Numbered from the stretch's first letter, positions 52,689 to 62,300 are shown. The stretch: DNA of 64,000 nt from Arcobacter sp. (GCA_002869565.1 PKUJ01000002.1:1-64000), one strand, 5' to 3'. Program-made: numbers and translations. Notes: generated by a model not told the origin, from the letters alone.

Positions 52689-54031
52689 GTCAAATACTTT
52701 GGTTTAGAAGAGATTTAAGAATCACAGATAGTGCAATATTATCAAATGCAAAGCATAAAGTGCTGCCTATTTTTATATTTGATAAAAATATATTAAAAGC
52801 TCTTCCCAAAGATGATAAAAGAGTAACTTTTATTTATAAATCTGTTTTAGATTTAAAAAATAGACTAAAGAGTATAGGTTTAGATTTAGCAATATTTTAT
52901 GACGAACCAATTAATGTTTTTAAAAACTTAAAAGAAAGAGGATTTGATGAGGTTTTATGTTCCATTGATTTTGATAATTATGCAAAAAAAAGAGATAAAG
53001 AGATAGAAAAAATATTACCAATGAAAAGATTTATTGATTCTTTTATTTTAAATCCCCTTGAACATTTAAAGAGTGATAATACTCCATATAAAGTATTTAC
53101 TCCTTTTTATAAATCTTTAAATATAATCAGCAAGTCTAAGAGTATCGAAACTTTTAAAAGAAATGAAAACTTAGAGAAAGTAGATTTTGATTATGATTTT
53201 ATTCCTAGTTTAAAAGAGCTTGGTTTTGAAGAACAAAGACAAGAGAGTTTTTTACAAAAAGATGGAATCATACTTTTAGATGAATTTATAGAAAAAATAG
53301 AAAACTATAAAGAAGATAGGGATTTCTTTTATAAAGATGCAAGTTCCAAACTATCAGTGCATTTACGATTTGGATTAATATCTGCTAAAGAGGTTTTTAA
53401 TTATTTAAAATCTTTTGATAATATAGATTGTGAGTTTTTTATAAGAGAGCTTTTTTGGAGAGAATTTTATAATTATATCTTATTTCATTTCCCTAAATCT
53501 GAAATAGAAAATTTTAACAATATAGAAATTGAATGGAACGATAATGAAGAAGATTTTCAAAAATGGTGTGATGGAAAAACAGGTATTCCTATAATAGATG
53601 CAGCAATGAAAAATTTAAATGAAACAGGAATGATGCATAACCGTCTAAGAATGGTAGTTGCATCATTTTTGACAAAAAATTTATTTATAGATTGGAAGAA
53701 AGGTGAAAAGTATTTTGCCTTGAAATTATTGGATTATGAAGCTAGTTCAAATATTGGTTCTTGGCAATGGAGTGCCAGTACTGGTGCAGATGCTAGTCCA
53801 TATTTTAGAGTTTTTAATCCATATATCCAGTCCAAAAAGTTTGATAAAGAGGGGATATTTATTAAAACTGTTTTCCCTGAGTTGAAACATATAGATTCAA
53901 AACTATTTCATACAGAAAATGGTGTTTCATCAAATTTATTTGTAGAGTATCCAAAAAGCATAGTAGATATTTCTTTGTCAAGAAAACAAGCTATTGAAAA
54001 GTTTAAAAGAGCCAGAAATGAAAACTTATGA
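52685..54031 (+). CDS. phr: Deoxyribodipyrimidine photolyase
   Basis: A 448-aa FAD enzyme that repairs UV pyrimidine dimers using light. The N-terminal antenna-binding domain starts with QILWFRRDLRITDS; the FAD domain contains REFYNYILFHFP, the WCDGKTGIPIIDAAM region and WQWSASTGADASPYFRVFNP. It resembles class I CPD photolyases. It is translationally coupled to the upstream DUF523-DUF1722 gene, and its end overlaps the next gene by 14 bases. Confidence 0.93.
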   Translation: MSQILWFRRDLRITDSAILSNAKHKVLPIFIFDKNILKALPKDDKRVTFIYKSVLDLKNRLKSIGLDLAIFYDEPINVFKNLKERGFDEVLCSIDFDNYAKKRDKEIEKILPMKRFIDSFILNPLEHLKSDNTPYKVFTPFYKSLNIISKSKSIETFKRNENLEKVDFDYDFIPSLKELGFEEQRQESFLQKDGIILLDEFIEKIENYKEDRDFFYKDASSKLSVHLRFGLISAKEVFNYLKSFDNIDCEFFIRELFWREFYNYILFHFPKSEIENFNNIEIEWNDNEEDFQKWCDGKTGIPIIDAAMKNLNETGMMHNRLRMVVASFLTKNLFIDWKKGEKYFALKLLDYEASSNIGSWQWSASTGADASPYFRVFNPYIQSKKFDKEGIFIKTVFPELKHIDSKLFHTENGVSSNLFVEYPKSIVDISLSRKQAIEKFKRARNENL

Positions 54032-55433
54032 TATAGCAGTAGTTGGCTCAGGAATTGGAGGTTCTTTAATTTCTGCACTAAATAGAGATAAAGATTTAAT
54101 TCTTTTTGAAAGAGATAAAAACCTTGGGGGCTGTGCAAGTACTTTTAAGAAATTTGGGGATTTATATAATGCAGGAGCTACAACTTTTGTGGGATATGAA
54201 AATAATCACCCAATCAAAAATATTTTTGATAAAGTAAATTTTATACCAGATATTAAAAAAAGCGAAATAGCTATACGAATAATGCAAAACAATAAGATAG
54301 TAGATAGGGTAAAAAATTTTGATATTTACTTGGATAATCTGAATGAAATCTATCCCCATAAAAACAATAAACTATTTTGGAAAACTATTAAAAGTATTGA
54401 TGAAAAGTTTTGGAACTTAAAAAAACTTCATTTTGCAAAATATAGTTTGAACTCTTATTTAAAAACTACAAACTCTATTTTTGAGCTTTTTTCTGTTTTT
54501 GGATTTGATTTATTAAAAAGTGCAGATAAATATATTGAAGAAGTATTACCTAATATATCAAAAGAGTATAAGGCTTTTATTGATGCTCAACTTTTAATAA
54601 CTTTACAGACCACTACAAAAGATATATCTTTATTGTCTTTAGCCTTAGGGCTATCATACCCTTTTCACGGTGTTTTTTATGTAAACGGTGGAATGGGAAC
54701 TCTGTTTGATGGTATATTAAAAGATATAGATGTGCATAATAAAGAAGAGATTATAAAAGTTATAAAAGAGCAAGATAGCTATAGAGTTTTATAAAATAAA
54801 AATGAGTATCTTTCAAAACAAGTTATACTAAATAGTTCTTTATATAATACATCTTCTTTATTTGATGATGAAAAAATTAAAAAATATTATGACAGTTTTT
54901 CTTTTTCTGATCAAAGTGCTTTCGTAACTTATCTCACTCTTGATTCAAAAGAAGATTTTCTACACCATTATCAAATCATATTAGAAAAAGAGATTCCAAA
55001 CTCTATCTCAAACTCTTTTTTTATATCCATTAGCTCTAAAGATGATCTTAAGTTATCAAAAAATGGATACAGTATTACAATCTCAACTCATACAAAAGCC
55101 TCTTTTTGGAAGAATCTTTCAAGAGATGAGTATGAGAAACAGAAAAAAATCACTGAAGATTTTATAATAAATCATTTTTTAGATAATTTTGAAACAATAA
55201 AAAAAGAGGATATAATTAAGAAGTTTTCGGCAACTTCTAAAACCTTTAAAAGATATATAAATCGCTATAATTGTGGAGGAAGAGCAATAAGTTTAAAAAA
55301 TATTTTACAAACTCCCTCTTCTACAACACCTTTTAAAGGTTTATACAATATAGGGGATACTGTTTTTGCAGGTCAAGGTTGGCCTGGAATTGCAATTGGT
55401 GTTCAAGTTTTAAATAAGGAATTAAATGACTAG
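54018..55433 (+). pseudogene. FAD-dependent oxidoreductase (phytoene-desaturase-like), interrupted by an in-frame TAA
   Basis: A frame of 471 codons plus stop for an NAD(P)/FAD oxidoreductase of the carotenoid desaturase/isomerase type. The dinucleotide fold is VVGSGIGGSLIS (near 7-18) with NLGGCASTFKK at about 41; the C-terminal FAD motif is YNIGDTVFAGQGWPGIAIG. Codon 259 (54792-54794) is TAA after SYRVL; the same frame goes on with NKNEYLSKQVIL to the natural TAG at 55431-55433, which overlaps the lytS start. One substitution explains the break. Function in light or carotenoid chemistry is inferred from context only. Confidence 0.85.
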
Positions 55434-56415
55434 CGTGAAGCTTAAAATTTCAATAAAAGATTGGTTATATATTATTATAATAGGGGCATTATTTGGCTTT
55501 TTTTTATCACTTTTTATATATTTTATAAATATTAATTTAAAAGAAATATCTACTATTGTTTTTGGCACAATAAGTGCTGTTTTTATCTCATTTAGTGCTT
55601 TTATTTTAATTACAATATCTAATGATTTTATCTTGCCAAAAGTAAATGAACGTTTTTGGTATATTATTAGTTTTATATTCTCTTTCTTATCAGGTTTTTT
55701 AGGGTTTTTATTTAGTTTTATTCTTTTTTCTTTTACTAATTTTATCATTATAGATTTTATAAGACCATTTTGGCTTTATATTTGTATAGTTCTTGGTTTT
55801 CTTACCTTTTTAATTGGATTAATTCTTCATCAATTTGTATCAATGAAATATAGAAATGAATCAATCAAAAATGAAGTCTTGGAGACAAAAATAAAAGCTT
55901 TGGAAAATGAGTTAAATCCACACTTTTTGTTTAATGCTCTAAACTCAATATCTGAACTTATCTATTTAGATCAAAAAAAAGCAGAAAAGGCAACACTTGA
56001 TTTATCTGCTTTTTTACGAAATGCAATTACAAAAGATACTTTGATTTCATTAGAAAATGAAATTAAAATGGTTCAAACATATTTAACAATTGAAAATATA
56101 AGGTTTGAAGATAATATAAAAATAAAACTTCATATAACAAGTGCTGATTATGAGATTATGGTTCCAAAATTTTCTATACAATTATTAGTTGAAAATGCCA
56201 TAAAACATGGCTATCTTCAAAAAGAATTAAATATAGATATAAGAGTTAGAAATAATAAAATAGAGGTTTCAAATGATGGTTTGATTACTAAGGATTTTGT
56301 CTTTGGTACGGGACTTAGTAATTTAGCCAATAGATTAAGACTTTTAAAGATTGGAAAATTAGATTATAAAATTGAAGAAGATAAAATGATTTTTGTTATA
56401 AATTTAAAGGATTAA
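55426..56415 (+). CDS. LytS-type sensor histidine kinase
   Basis: A 329-aa kinase of the LytS/YehU class with four membrane segments (residues about 12-32, 42-65, 80-104 and 112-133) and a His_kinase domain with NELNPHFLFNALNSISELIY, where the first His is the phosphoacceptor, followed by a reduced ATPase domain (LLVENAIKHG, GTGLSNLANRL). Its ATG overlaps the FAD gene stop and its stop lies 1 base before lytT. No extracellular sensory domain is evident, so sensing would involve the membrane part. Confidence 0.92.
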   Translation: MTSVKLKISIKDWLYIIIIGALFGFFLSLFIYFININLKEISTIVFGTISAVFISFSAFILITISNDFILPKVNERFWYIISFIFSFLSGFLGFLFSFILFSFTNFIIIDFIRPFWLYICIVLGFLTFLIGLILHQFVSMKYRNESIKNEVLETKIKALENELNPHFLFNALNSISELIYLDQKKAEKATLDLSAFLRNAITKDTLISLENEIKMVQTYLTIENIRFEDNIKIKLHITSADYEIMVPKFSIQLLVENAIKHGYLQKELNIDIRVRNNKIEVSNDGLITKDFVFGTGLSNLANRLRLLKIGKLDYKIEEDKMIFVINLKD

Positions 56416-56416
56416 A

Positions 56417-57139
56417 ATGAAAGTACTTATAGTTGATGATGAGAAGCTTGCTTTATCACGTTTAAAAAGAATATTAACAGAAGAGGGAATCTCAGATATT
56501 ACTGAGTGTAATAATCCAATAGATGCTATTAAAGAGTTTTCAAAAAGTAAATTCGATGTAGTTTTTTTAGATATTTCAATGCCTACAATGACTGGTTTAT
56601 AAGTAGCAAATACTTTTTTAGAAATAAATCCTAACATATTTATTATCTTCCAAACTGCTTTTGAAGAGTATGCCTTAGAAGCTTTTAAAAGTGGAGGAGT
56701 AGACTATATTTTAAAACCTATTTCAAATGAATCTATACAAAAAGCTTTACAAAAAATAGAAAAATATATTAAAAATTCAGATACTACAGGAAAAGAGAGT
56801 TCAAAAAAAATAGTTGCAAAAAGAGGAAGTAAAATATATATGATAGATATTAATGATATTTATTATGTAAAAGCAGATCTTGATGAGGTAATTATCAAAA
56901 TTAAAGAGACAGATGCCTATGTAAGAAAAAAAATGCAAGATATGCAAGAACTTCTAAAAGGTAAGAACTTTTTTAGAATACATCGGTCATATATTGTAAA
57001 TGTAGATAAAATCAAATCTATGCAAAGTGTGGAACAATCAAAATTAGAAATATCATTCAAAGATATCGATGATATAGTAACTAGTTCTAAAGATGGAGCA
57101 AAAGAGTTTAGAGAATATATAGAAGAAAGAACTTTATAA
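56417..57139 (+). pseudogene. LytTR-type response regulator, interrupted by an in-frame TAA
   Basis: A frame of 240 codons for a regulator with receiver domain (LIVDDEK at 4-10, phosphoacceptor Asp in FLDISMP near 55, KPIS near 105) and a C-terminal LytTR DNA-binding domain (FRIHRSYIVNVDKI). Codon 62 (56600-56602) is TAA, just after MPTMTGL, where related proteins usually have Glu or Gln before V; the frame continues with VANTF. If real, the kinase upstream would lack its partner. A start at an internal ATG (56840) could give a free 99-aa LytTR domain. Confidence 0.87.
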
Positions 57140-57166
57140 ATCTAGTTAAAACTTTTAATTAACATA

Positions 57167-57201
57167 AAACCCATACAAATAATATATACTTGCATTATAA
57201 T
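57167..57201 (+). promoter_or_regulatory. Promoter with CCATAC box, copy 2
   Basis: AAACCCATAC (57167-57176), 19 bases, TATAAT (57196-57201), before the TIGR01777 gene. AAAGGAG lies just before the ATG. The box and spacing equal copy 1. Confidence 0.65.
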
Positions 57202-57236
57202 AGTACATAAATATAGTAATTATAAAGGAGTATTCC

Positions 57237-58091
57237 ATGAAAACTGTATCAATAACAGGTTCAAGTGGATTTGTTGGAACAAATTTAATAAGAACATTTG
57301 AATCAAAAGGATTCAAAGTAATTGGAATAAAAAGAGAAGATTTAAAAGATATTCAAAAACTAACATCAATTATTGAGCAAACAGATTTACTTATAAATCT
57401 TGCTGGTGCAAATATCATAAATAGATGGACAGATAAATATAAAAAACTTTTAAGAGATAGTAGAATAGATACGACTAAAGCCCTAATATCTGCAATCTCG
57501 AAGGCTAAAAGTAAACCAGAGCTTTTTATTTCCACATCAGCAGTTGGCATATATAAAAATCTTACTTGTTATGATGAAGAGTATTATGATTATTCAGATG
57601 ATTTTTTATCAAAACTTTGTAAAGATTGGGAAAATGAAGCTTTAAAAGCAAAAGAGTTTGATGTAAGAACTGTTATTTTTAGATTTGGAATAGTTCTAGG
57701 TAAAGGTGGAGCTTTAGAAAAAATGATTACACCTTTTAAATTTGGAGTAGGTGGAACAATTGGCGATGTTAGCCAAGCTTTCTCTTTTATTCATATTGAT
57801 GATTTAACTAGTGCATATGAGTTTGTATATGAAAACCCAACTTGTGCCGGAGCTTACAATTTAACAGCACCTGTGCCTACTACAAACTACGGACTTACAA
57901 AAGCTTTAGGAAATGTCTTGAGTAGACCAACTATTTTGCCTGTACCTGAGTTTGTATTAAATTTAATATTTAGTGAAGGTGCTAAAGTTTTAACTGATGG
58001 ACAGTGTGTTAAACCAAAAAGATTATTGGATTGTGGTTTCACTTTTAAATTTGAAACTATTGAAAATACCATATCTAATTTAGTAAAATAG
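57237..58091 (+). CDS. TIGR01777-family SDR (NAD-dependent epimerase-like)
   Basis: A 284-aa extended short-chain dehydrogenase-like protein. The nucleotide fold is ITGSSGFVGTNLIR (6-19); NLAGANIINRWTDKYKKLLRDSRI is the family-specific segment, with a serine-rich ISTSAVGIYK and a C-terminal DUF1731-like region. Members are often encoded with photolyase and stress genes; the substrate is unknown. It is cotranscribed with the SRPBCC gene 8 bases downstream. Confidence 0.9.
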   Translation: MKTVSITGSSGFVGTNLIRTFESKGFKVIGIKREDLKDIQKLTSIIEQTDLLINLAGANIINRWTDKYKKLLRDSRIDTTKALISAISKAKSKPELFISTSAVGIYKNLTCYDEEYYDYSDDFLSKLCKDWENEALKAKEFDVRTVIFRFGIVLGKGGALEKMITPFKFGVGGTIGDVSQAFSFIHIDDLTSAYEFVYENPTCAGAYNLTAPVPTTNYGLTKALGNVLSRPTILPVPEFVLNLIFSEGAKVLTDGQCVKPKRLLDCGFTFKFETIENTISNLVK

Positions 58092-58099
58092 GAGTTATA

Positions 58100-58552
58100 A
58101 TGAAAACTTTTGAGAAAACTTCTTTTATCAATTGTGATATAGAAAAACTTTTTTCTTTTCATTTAGATATGAAGAACCTCAAAGCAATTACTCCTTTAGA
58201 TACTAAAGTTGAGTTGTTAAATAAAGATTTTATTCCCCATGAAGGAGGAATAATAAAAATCAAAACAGTAAAGAATTTTATTCCAACTACTTGGGAAGTT
58301 AAAATAGAAAAGTTACAAAAGCCAAATTTATTGGTAGACGTTGCTATAAAATCACCATTTAAGTACTGGGAACATTCTCATGTCTTTTCAAAAAGAGGAA
58401 GTATGTGCGAACTTAAAGATATTGTAAAATATGAACTTCCTTTTGGAAAGTTTGGTGGATTATTTGATTTTTTTATAAAAAAAGAATTACAAAAGATGTT
58501 TGATTATAGACATAAGATTACAAAAGGCCTTTTAGAGGAACGAAATATATAA
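58100..58552 (+). CDS. SRPBCC-superfamily ligand-binding protein
   Basis: A 150-aa START/Bet v 1-like protein: FINCDIEKLFSFHLDMKNLKAITP at the start, TTWEVKIEKL, FKYWEHSHVFSKRGSMCELKDIVKYELPFG and a C-terminal long helix. The fold forms a cavity for hydrophobic ligands. In several proteobacteria a similar gene stands next to a TIGR01777 SDR. The ligand is not known. Confidence 0.8.
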   Translation: MKTFEKTSFINCDIEKLFSFHLDMKNLKAITPLDTKVELLNKDFIPHEGGIIKIKTVKNFIPTTWEVKIEKLQKPNLLVDVAIKSPFKYWEHSHVFSKRGSMCELKDIVKYELPFGKFGGLFDFFIKKELQKMFDYRHKITKGLLEERNI

Positions 58553-58562
58553 AAGGACAAAA

Positions 58563-58597
58563 TTTCCATACAAACAAACCCTAAATATTAATAAAAT
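58563..58597 (+). promoter_or_regulatory. Promoter with CCATAC box, copy 3 (variant)
   Basis: TTTCCATAC (58563-58571), 20 bases, then TAAAAT (58592-58597), before hemH. The box core is identical to copies 1 and 2; the spacing is one base longer and the -10 weaker. Confidence 0.5.
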
Positions 58598-58616
58598 ACT
58601 CTAAAAAAGGAATATC

Positions 58617-59555
58617 TTGAAAAGAGCAATTGTATTAATGAATATGGGTGGTCCAAATAATTTAGACGAAGTTGAAGTTTTTTTGAAAAATATGTTTAAT
58701 GATAAATATATAATTGGCGCTCCTCAACCAATAAGGTCTATGATAGGACTTTTAATAACTACTTTAAGAAAAAAAGAGGCAAAAGAAAACTACAGAAAAC
58801 TTGGAGGAATGTCCCCTATTGTAGGACATACTAAAAGATTAGTTAGAAGATTAAACAAAATTGTCGATGCGGATGTTTTTTATGAAATGAGATATACTCC
58901 TCCTTTTGCTAAAGATATTATGTCTAAGCTTAGAAATTATGATGAGATTTATGCATTGCCTATGTATCCACACTATTCATCTACAACTACAAAATCCTCA
59001 ATTGAAGACTTTGAAAAGTATGCAAAGAAATTTGGGATAAAAGCACCTATTAAGACAATAGATTCATATTATGATGATATAAATTACAATAAAGCAATAG
59101 TTGAGAGAATAAAAGAGTCTTTAAATGGTGAAAATCCGTCGGATTTTGAACTCATTTTCTCAGCTCATGGTCTAACTCAAAAAATTATTGACAAAGGTGA
59201 TTTATATCAAAATCATATTTTAGCAAATGTTGAGTGTGCGAAAAAAGAGTTAGCAGAACAAAATATATGTTTTAGAAATATCCATGTGGCTTATCAATCA
59301 AGGCTTGGTCCAATGGAGTGGTTAAGACCATATTTAGATGATAAGTTAAAAGAGATAGAACATGATAAAGTGATTATTTATCCAATCTCATTTACAGTTG
59401 ATAATTCAGAAACAGAATTTGAGTTAGATATAGAGTATAAAGAGATTGCTGATGAGTTAGGATATCAAGAATATAGAGTATCAAAAGCTCCGAATCATCA
59501 TCCTTCTTTTGTTAAAACTATTGAAAATATATATAGTAATTTAAAAAGCCAATAA
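58617..59555 (+). CDS. hemH: Ferrochelatase
   Basis: A 312-aa enzyme that inserts Fe(II) into protoporphyrin IX, the last step of protoheme synthesis. Signatures are the N-terminal LMNMGGPNNLDEV, the metal-ligand His in FSAHGLTQ and Glu in SFTVDNSETEFELD. Translation starts at TTG with AAAAGG upstream. It is somewhat short at the C-terminus, as many proteobacterial forms. Control by the CCATAC-box promoter would tie heme synthesis to the stress set. Confidence 0.94.
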   Translation: MKRAIVLMNMGGPNNLDEVEVFLKNMFNDKYIIGAPQPIRSMIGLLITTLRKKEAKENYRKLGGMSPIVGHTKRLVRRLNKIVDADVFYEMRYTPPFAKDIMSKLRNYDEIYALPMYPHYSSTTTKSSIEDFEKYAKKFGIKAPIKTIDSYYDDINYNKAIVERIKESLNGENPSDFELIFSAHGLTQKIIDKGDLYQNHILANVECAKKELAEQNICFRNIHVAYQSRLGPMEWLRPYLDDKLKEIEHDKVIIYPISFTVDNSETEFELDIEYKEIADELGYQEYRVSKAPNHHPSFVKTIENIYSNLKSQ

Positions 59556-59575
59556 TTTTATTGGCTTTTTATTCT
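59543..59575. terminator. Convergent terminator hemH/lipocalin
   Basis: AAAAAGCCAATAA pairs with TTATTGGCTTTTT (59543-59570), a 13-bp stem that includes the A and T tracts, so it works in both directions. It overlaps the hemH stop codon. Confidence 0.9.
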
Positions 59576-60081
59576 TGAATAGTCCAGATTAGTGATTTTT
59601 CATCATATCCATAGTTGGGTAGTTTATTTAATATCTCTTTTTTTAGATTTTTATCTAATTGTTTTTCTCTTGATAAAATCCAGAAATATTTTCTCGAAGG
59701 TTCACCAATAAGTGCATAAGTGTAATTCTCATCAATATCTAAAATCCAATAATCTCCATAAAAAGGCCAGAAGAAAGAGACTTTTAGTTTTGAATTTGTT
59801 TCATCAATACTATATGCTGATCCTATAGCTTTTTTTGTTTTATTAGTTTTCATATTGGTACATTGGTTGATAACTTTTATTTCATTATCCTTTTTTAGTG
59901 AATAGTTTGCAGAAACATTTTTACAATCTTTTTCAAAAGAGTGTTCATATCTAGCTATCTCATACCAAGTTCCTAGATACTTATTTATATCAATTTTTTG
60001 TACTGTATTTAATTCAGGATTTTTTGAGCTACATCCAATTAAAAAAAATAGACTCATCAGTAATAATAAATATTTTTTCAT
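59569..60081 (-). CDS. blc: Outer-membrane lipocalin (Blc-like lipoprotein)
   Basis: A 170-aa lipoprotein with lipobox FLIGC at the end of the signal peptide. The lipocalin signature NKYLGTWYEIARYEHSFE lies near residue 37, and YWILDIDENYTYALIGEPSRKYFWILSR is the typical C-terminal strand region. Blc-type lipocalins bind lysophospholipids or fatty acids and are induced by envelope stress. The start at 60081 is 2 bases past the stop of the upstream chelatase gene; an upstream ATG at 60096 is possible. Confidence 0.92.
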   Translation of the reverse strand: MKKYLLLLMSLFFLIGCSSKNPELNTVQKIDINKYLGTWYEIARYEHSFEKDCKNVSANYSLKKDNEIKVINQCTNMKTNKTKKAIGSAYSIDETNSKLKVSFFWPFYGDYWILDIDENYTYALIGEPSRKYFWILSREKQLDKNLKKEILNKLPNYGYDEKSLIWTIQE

Positions 60082-60082
60082 C

Positions 60083-60463
60083 TTAACTTTCTCCATCTTT
60101 TAAGTATGAAGATATATCTTCAATGATAATATTACTTATTTTATTTGATTTTCCAAAATGGCTTAATAATCTAAATTCCATTAATGGATAATCCTCTTTT
60201 AGTTTGTTAATTATATTTGGTAAATCAACACTTACATGTTTCCCTGAATTTAAAAAATATGGATAGAAGTATATTTCGCGAATACCATTTTCTATAAAAG
60301 TTTTAACTACTGTATTAATATTTGGTGTTGCAAACTCCAAAAATGCAGCTTCAATTTTTGCAAATTTTTTATCTTTATTTTCTACTTCACTTACTAAATC
60401 TAGAAATTCATTATTTGACAAACTTCTTTTACTACAATGAGCTATTAGAATTAAGCCTTTCAT
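60083..60463 (-). CDS. CbiX/SirB-family chelatase-like protein
   Basis: A 126-aa single-domain class II chelatase-like protein. ILIAHCSKRSLSNNEF holds the usual metal-binding His near the N-terminus and IYFYPYFLNSGKHVSVDLP the second conserved His. Small CbiX proteins insert cobalt or iron into sirohydrochlorin. The lipocalin gene follows immediately. The metal and the tetrapyrrole are not certain. Confidence 0.85.
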   Translation of the reverse strand: MKGLILIAHCSKRSLSNNEFLDLVSEVENKDKKFAKIEAAFLEFATPNINTVVKTFIENGIREIYFYPYFLNSGKHVSVDLPNIINKLKEDYPLMEFRLLSHFGKSNKISNIIIEDISSYLKDGES

Positions 60464-60535
60464 TTAAAACCTTTTTATTTAATTATAGTTATTTAAAATA
60501 ACAAAAATTTTCAATATTTATATTAAAAAAATAAA

Positions 60536-61075
60536 TTACTTTTTTTCATCTTTTATTATAGTAATAACTAATTCACCTACAACGAAACCAAATTTCTTCA
60601 TTTTTGAATGATTTATTATTACGCCATCTTCTTGTAAATGAAGCCAATCTTTAACACTGATATTTATTGTAGAATTATTATATGGAACTTCCATTACATA
60701 ATCAATCATTACTGTATTTCCATTTGCAATCATTTTTGCAGTTCCGATAATATCCCCTGCTGTGGCATCAAATGTTTTTTTGCCTGTTGGTTTTAATTTC
60801 CATACTCTAGTTAATTTTTCACCATCATCATAAACAAATTTCTCATCCAAGGTTCCAATACCATTTTCATCCCATGAGCCTACTAATTCACCTTTGAAAG
60901 TTCTGATAATTTTTCCACTTCTATCTTTAACTAATCCATAGGCAGTCATTTTCCCATTAAAATACTCTTGTGGAATAAATTCAGGCTTTTTATTTGTAAA
61001 ATCTTCTATTTGCATTTTTGAACATCCTGTAAAAATTAAAAATATAATTGTTAAAAAAAAGATATTTAGTTTCAT
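60536..61075 (-). CDS. DUF3833 lipoprotein
   Basis: A 179-aa lipoprotein with lipobox IFTGC and DUF3833-type features: EYFNGKMTAYGLVKDRSGKI, FDENGIGTLDE-like and GTAKMIANGNTVMIDYVMEVP. The family is lipocalin-like in strand pattern and almost always found next to cfa-DUF1365-amine oxidase clusters. Function is unknown; a role in handling membrane lipids is inferred. Its ATG overlaps the stop of the upstream cfa-type gene. Confidence 0.87.
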   Translation of the reverse strand: MKLNIFFLTIIFLIFTGCSKMQIEDFTNKKPEFIPQEYFNGKMTAYGLVKDRSGKIIRTFKGELVGSWDENGIGTLDEKFVYDDGEKLTRVWKLKPTGKKTFDATAGDIIGTAKMIANGNTVMIDYVMEVPYNNSTINISVKDWLHLQEDGVIINHSKMKKFGFVVGELVITIIKDEKK

Positions 61076-62298
61076 GCTACTAGTCCTTTATTTAAATTCA
61101 TATTTTGATATCTTGTAAATGCAATTTGTACTAGATTTATATTTCTAGTTAAAAAAGCAGCTTCACAATAACATAGATACATTTTCCACATTCTAATAAA
61201 GTATTCATCAAATCCTAACTCTTTTACATGTTCTAATTTTTTATTAAAATTGTCATGCCAAATATTTAGTGTTTTTGCATAGTGTTCTGTATACTCTTCC
61301 ATATGAAGAAGATTTAATTTTGTATTCTTAGTAGTAACTTCAAGTATTTTTCCTACACTTGGAAGATGACCTCCTGGGAAGATATACTTTTGAATAAAAT
61401 CAGTTCCCTTACAATATGAATCGTACCTTTGATCTGGCATTGTGATAATTTGCATCACAAGTATTCCACTTGGATTTAATAAGGATTCACATTTTTTAAA
61501 GAAGACATCAAAATATTCACGTCCAACTGCTTCAAACATTTCCACTGCAATTACTGCGTCAAATTCACCTTCCATATCTCGGTAATCTTTTAACATAATA
61601 TTTACTGATTCTTCTATATTATGCTCTTTAAATCTATCTTCACATAGTTTCTTCTGTTCTTTTGATAAGGTCAAAGTTGTAACTTCACAACCATACTCTT
61701 TTACTAAGTGCATAGCCATAGCACCCCATCCTGAACCTATTTCTAAAACTTTTGAACCTTTTTGAAGATTAAGTTTTTTTGCTAAAAGGTCTATTTTTCT
61801 TTTTTGGGCTTCATATAAAGATTCATTAGCTTCTTCAAAAACAGCAGATGAGTACATCATGGTATCATCTAAAAAAAGTTTAAAAAATTGATTAGATAAA
61901 TCATAATGTTCTGATATATTTTTTTGTGATCTTGTTTTTGAATTTTTTCTCAATGTATGTTTTATTTTATTAAATATTGGAAAGAGATTATATAGACTAA
62001 AACTTTTTTCATCTTCACTTTTTGTTTGCAATGAGTTAGAGTTTATTATTGCAATTTTGATTAGTGAAGTTAAATCCTCACACTCAAAATCCTTATCCAT
62101 ATAACTTTCTGCAAATCCTATATCTCCAAATAGAGTTAATCTTCTAAATAAATCTGCATTATTTAATACAAGTTTAGCTTTTGGCTCTTGCCCATTTCCA
62201 TATTTTTTAACTGTTCCATTACAAAACACTACTTCTAAATCACCTTCTATTATTTTTGATAAATATTGATTTCCTAATTTATTCCATAGAGCTTCCAT
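61072..62298 (-). CDS. cfa: Cyclopropane-fatty-acid synthase-type methyltransferase
   Basis: A 408-aa SAM-dependent methyltransferase of the CFA family. The SAM site is VLEIGSGWGAMAMHLVKEYG (near 181-200); SEHYDLSNQFFKLFLDDTMMYSSAVF and FIQKYIFPGGHLPS are typical CFA segments. It would modify unsaturated phospholipid acyl chains, either to cyclopropane or, as proposed for clusters with FAD partners, to methyl-branched or furan-type fatty acids. It starts 2 bases after the DUF1365 gene in a four-gene operon. Confidence 0.91.
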   Translation of the reverse strand: MEALWNKLGNQYLSKIIEGDLEVVFCNGTVKKYGNGQEPKAKLVLNNADLFRRLTLFGDIGFAESYMDKDFECEDLTSLIKIAIINSNSLQTKSEDEKSFSLYNLFPIFNKIKHTLRKNSKTRSQKNISEHYDLSNQFFKLFLDDTMMYSSAVFEEANESLYEAQKRKIDLLAKKLNLQKGSKVLEIGSGWGAMAMHLVKEYGCEVTTLTLSKEQKKLCEDRFKEHNIEESVNIMLKDYRDMEGEFDAVIAVEMFEAVGREYFDVFFKKCESLLNPSGILVMQIITMPDQRYDSYCKGTDFIQKYIFPGGHLPSVGKILEVTTKNTKLNLLHMEEYTEHYAKTLNIWHDNFNKKLEHVKELGFDEYFIRMWKMYLCYCEAAFLTRNINLVQIAFTRYQNMNLNKGLVA

Positions 62299-62300
62299 TT

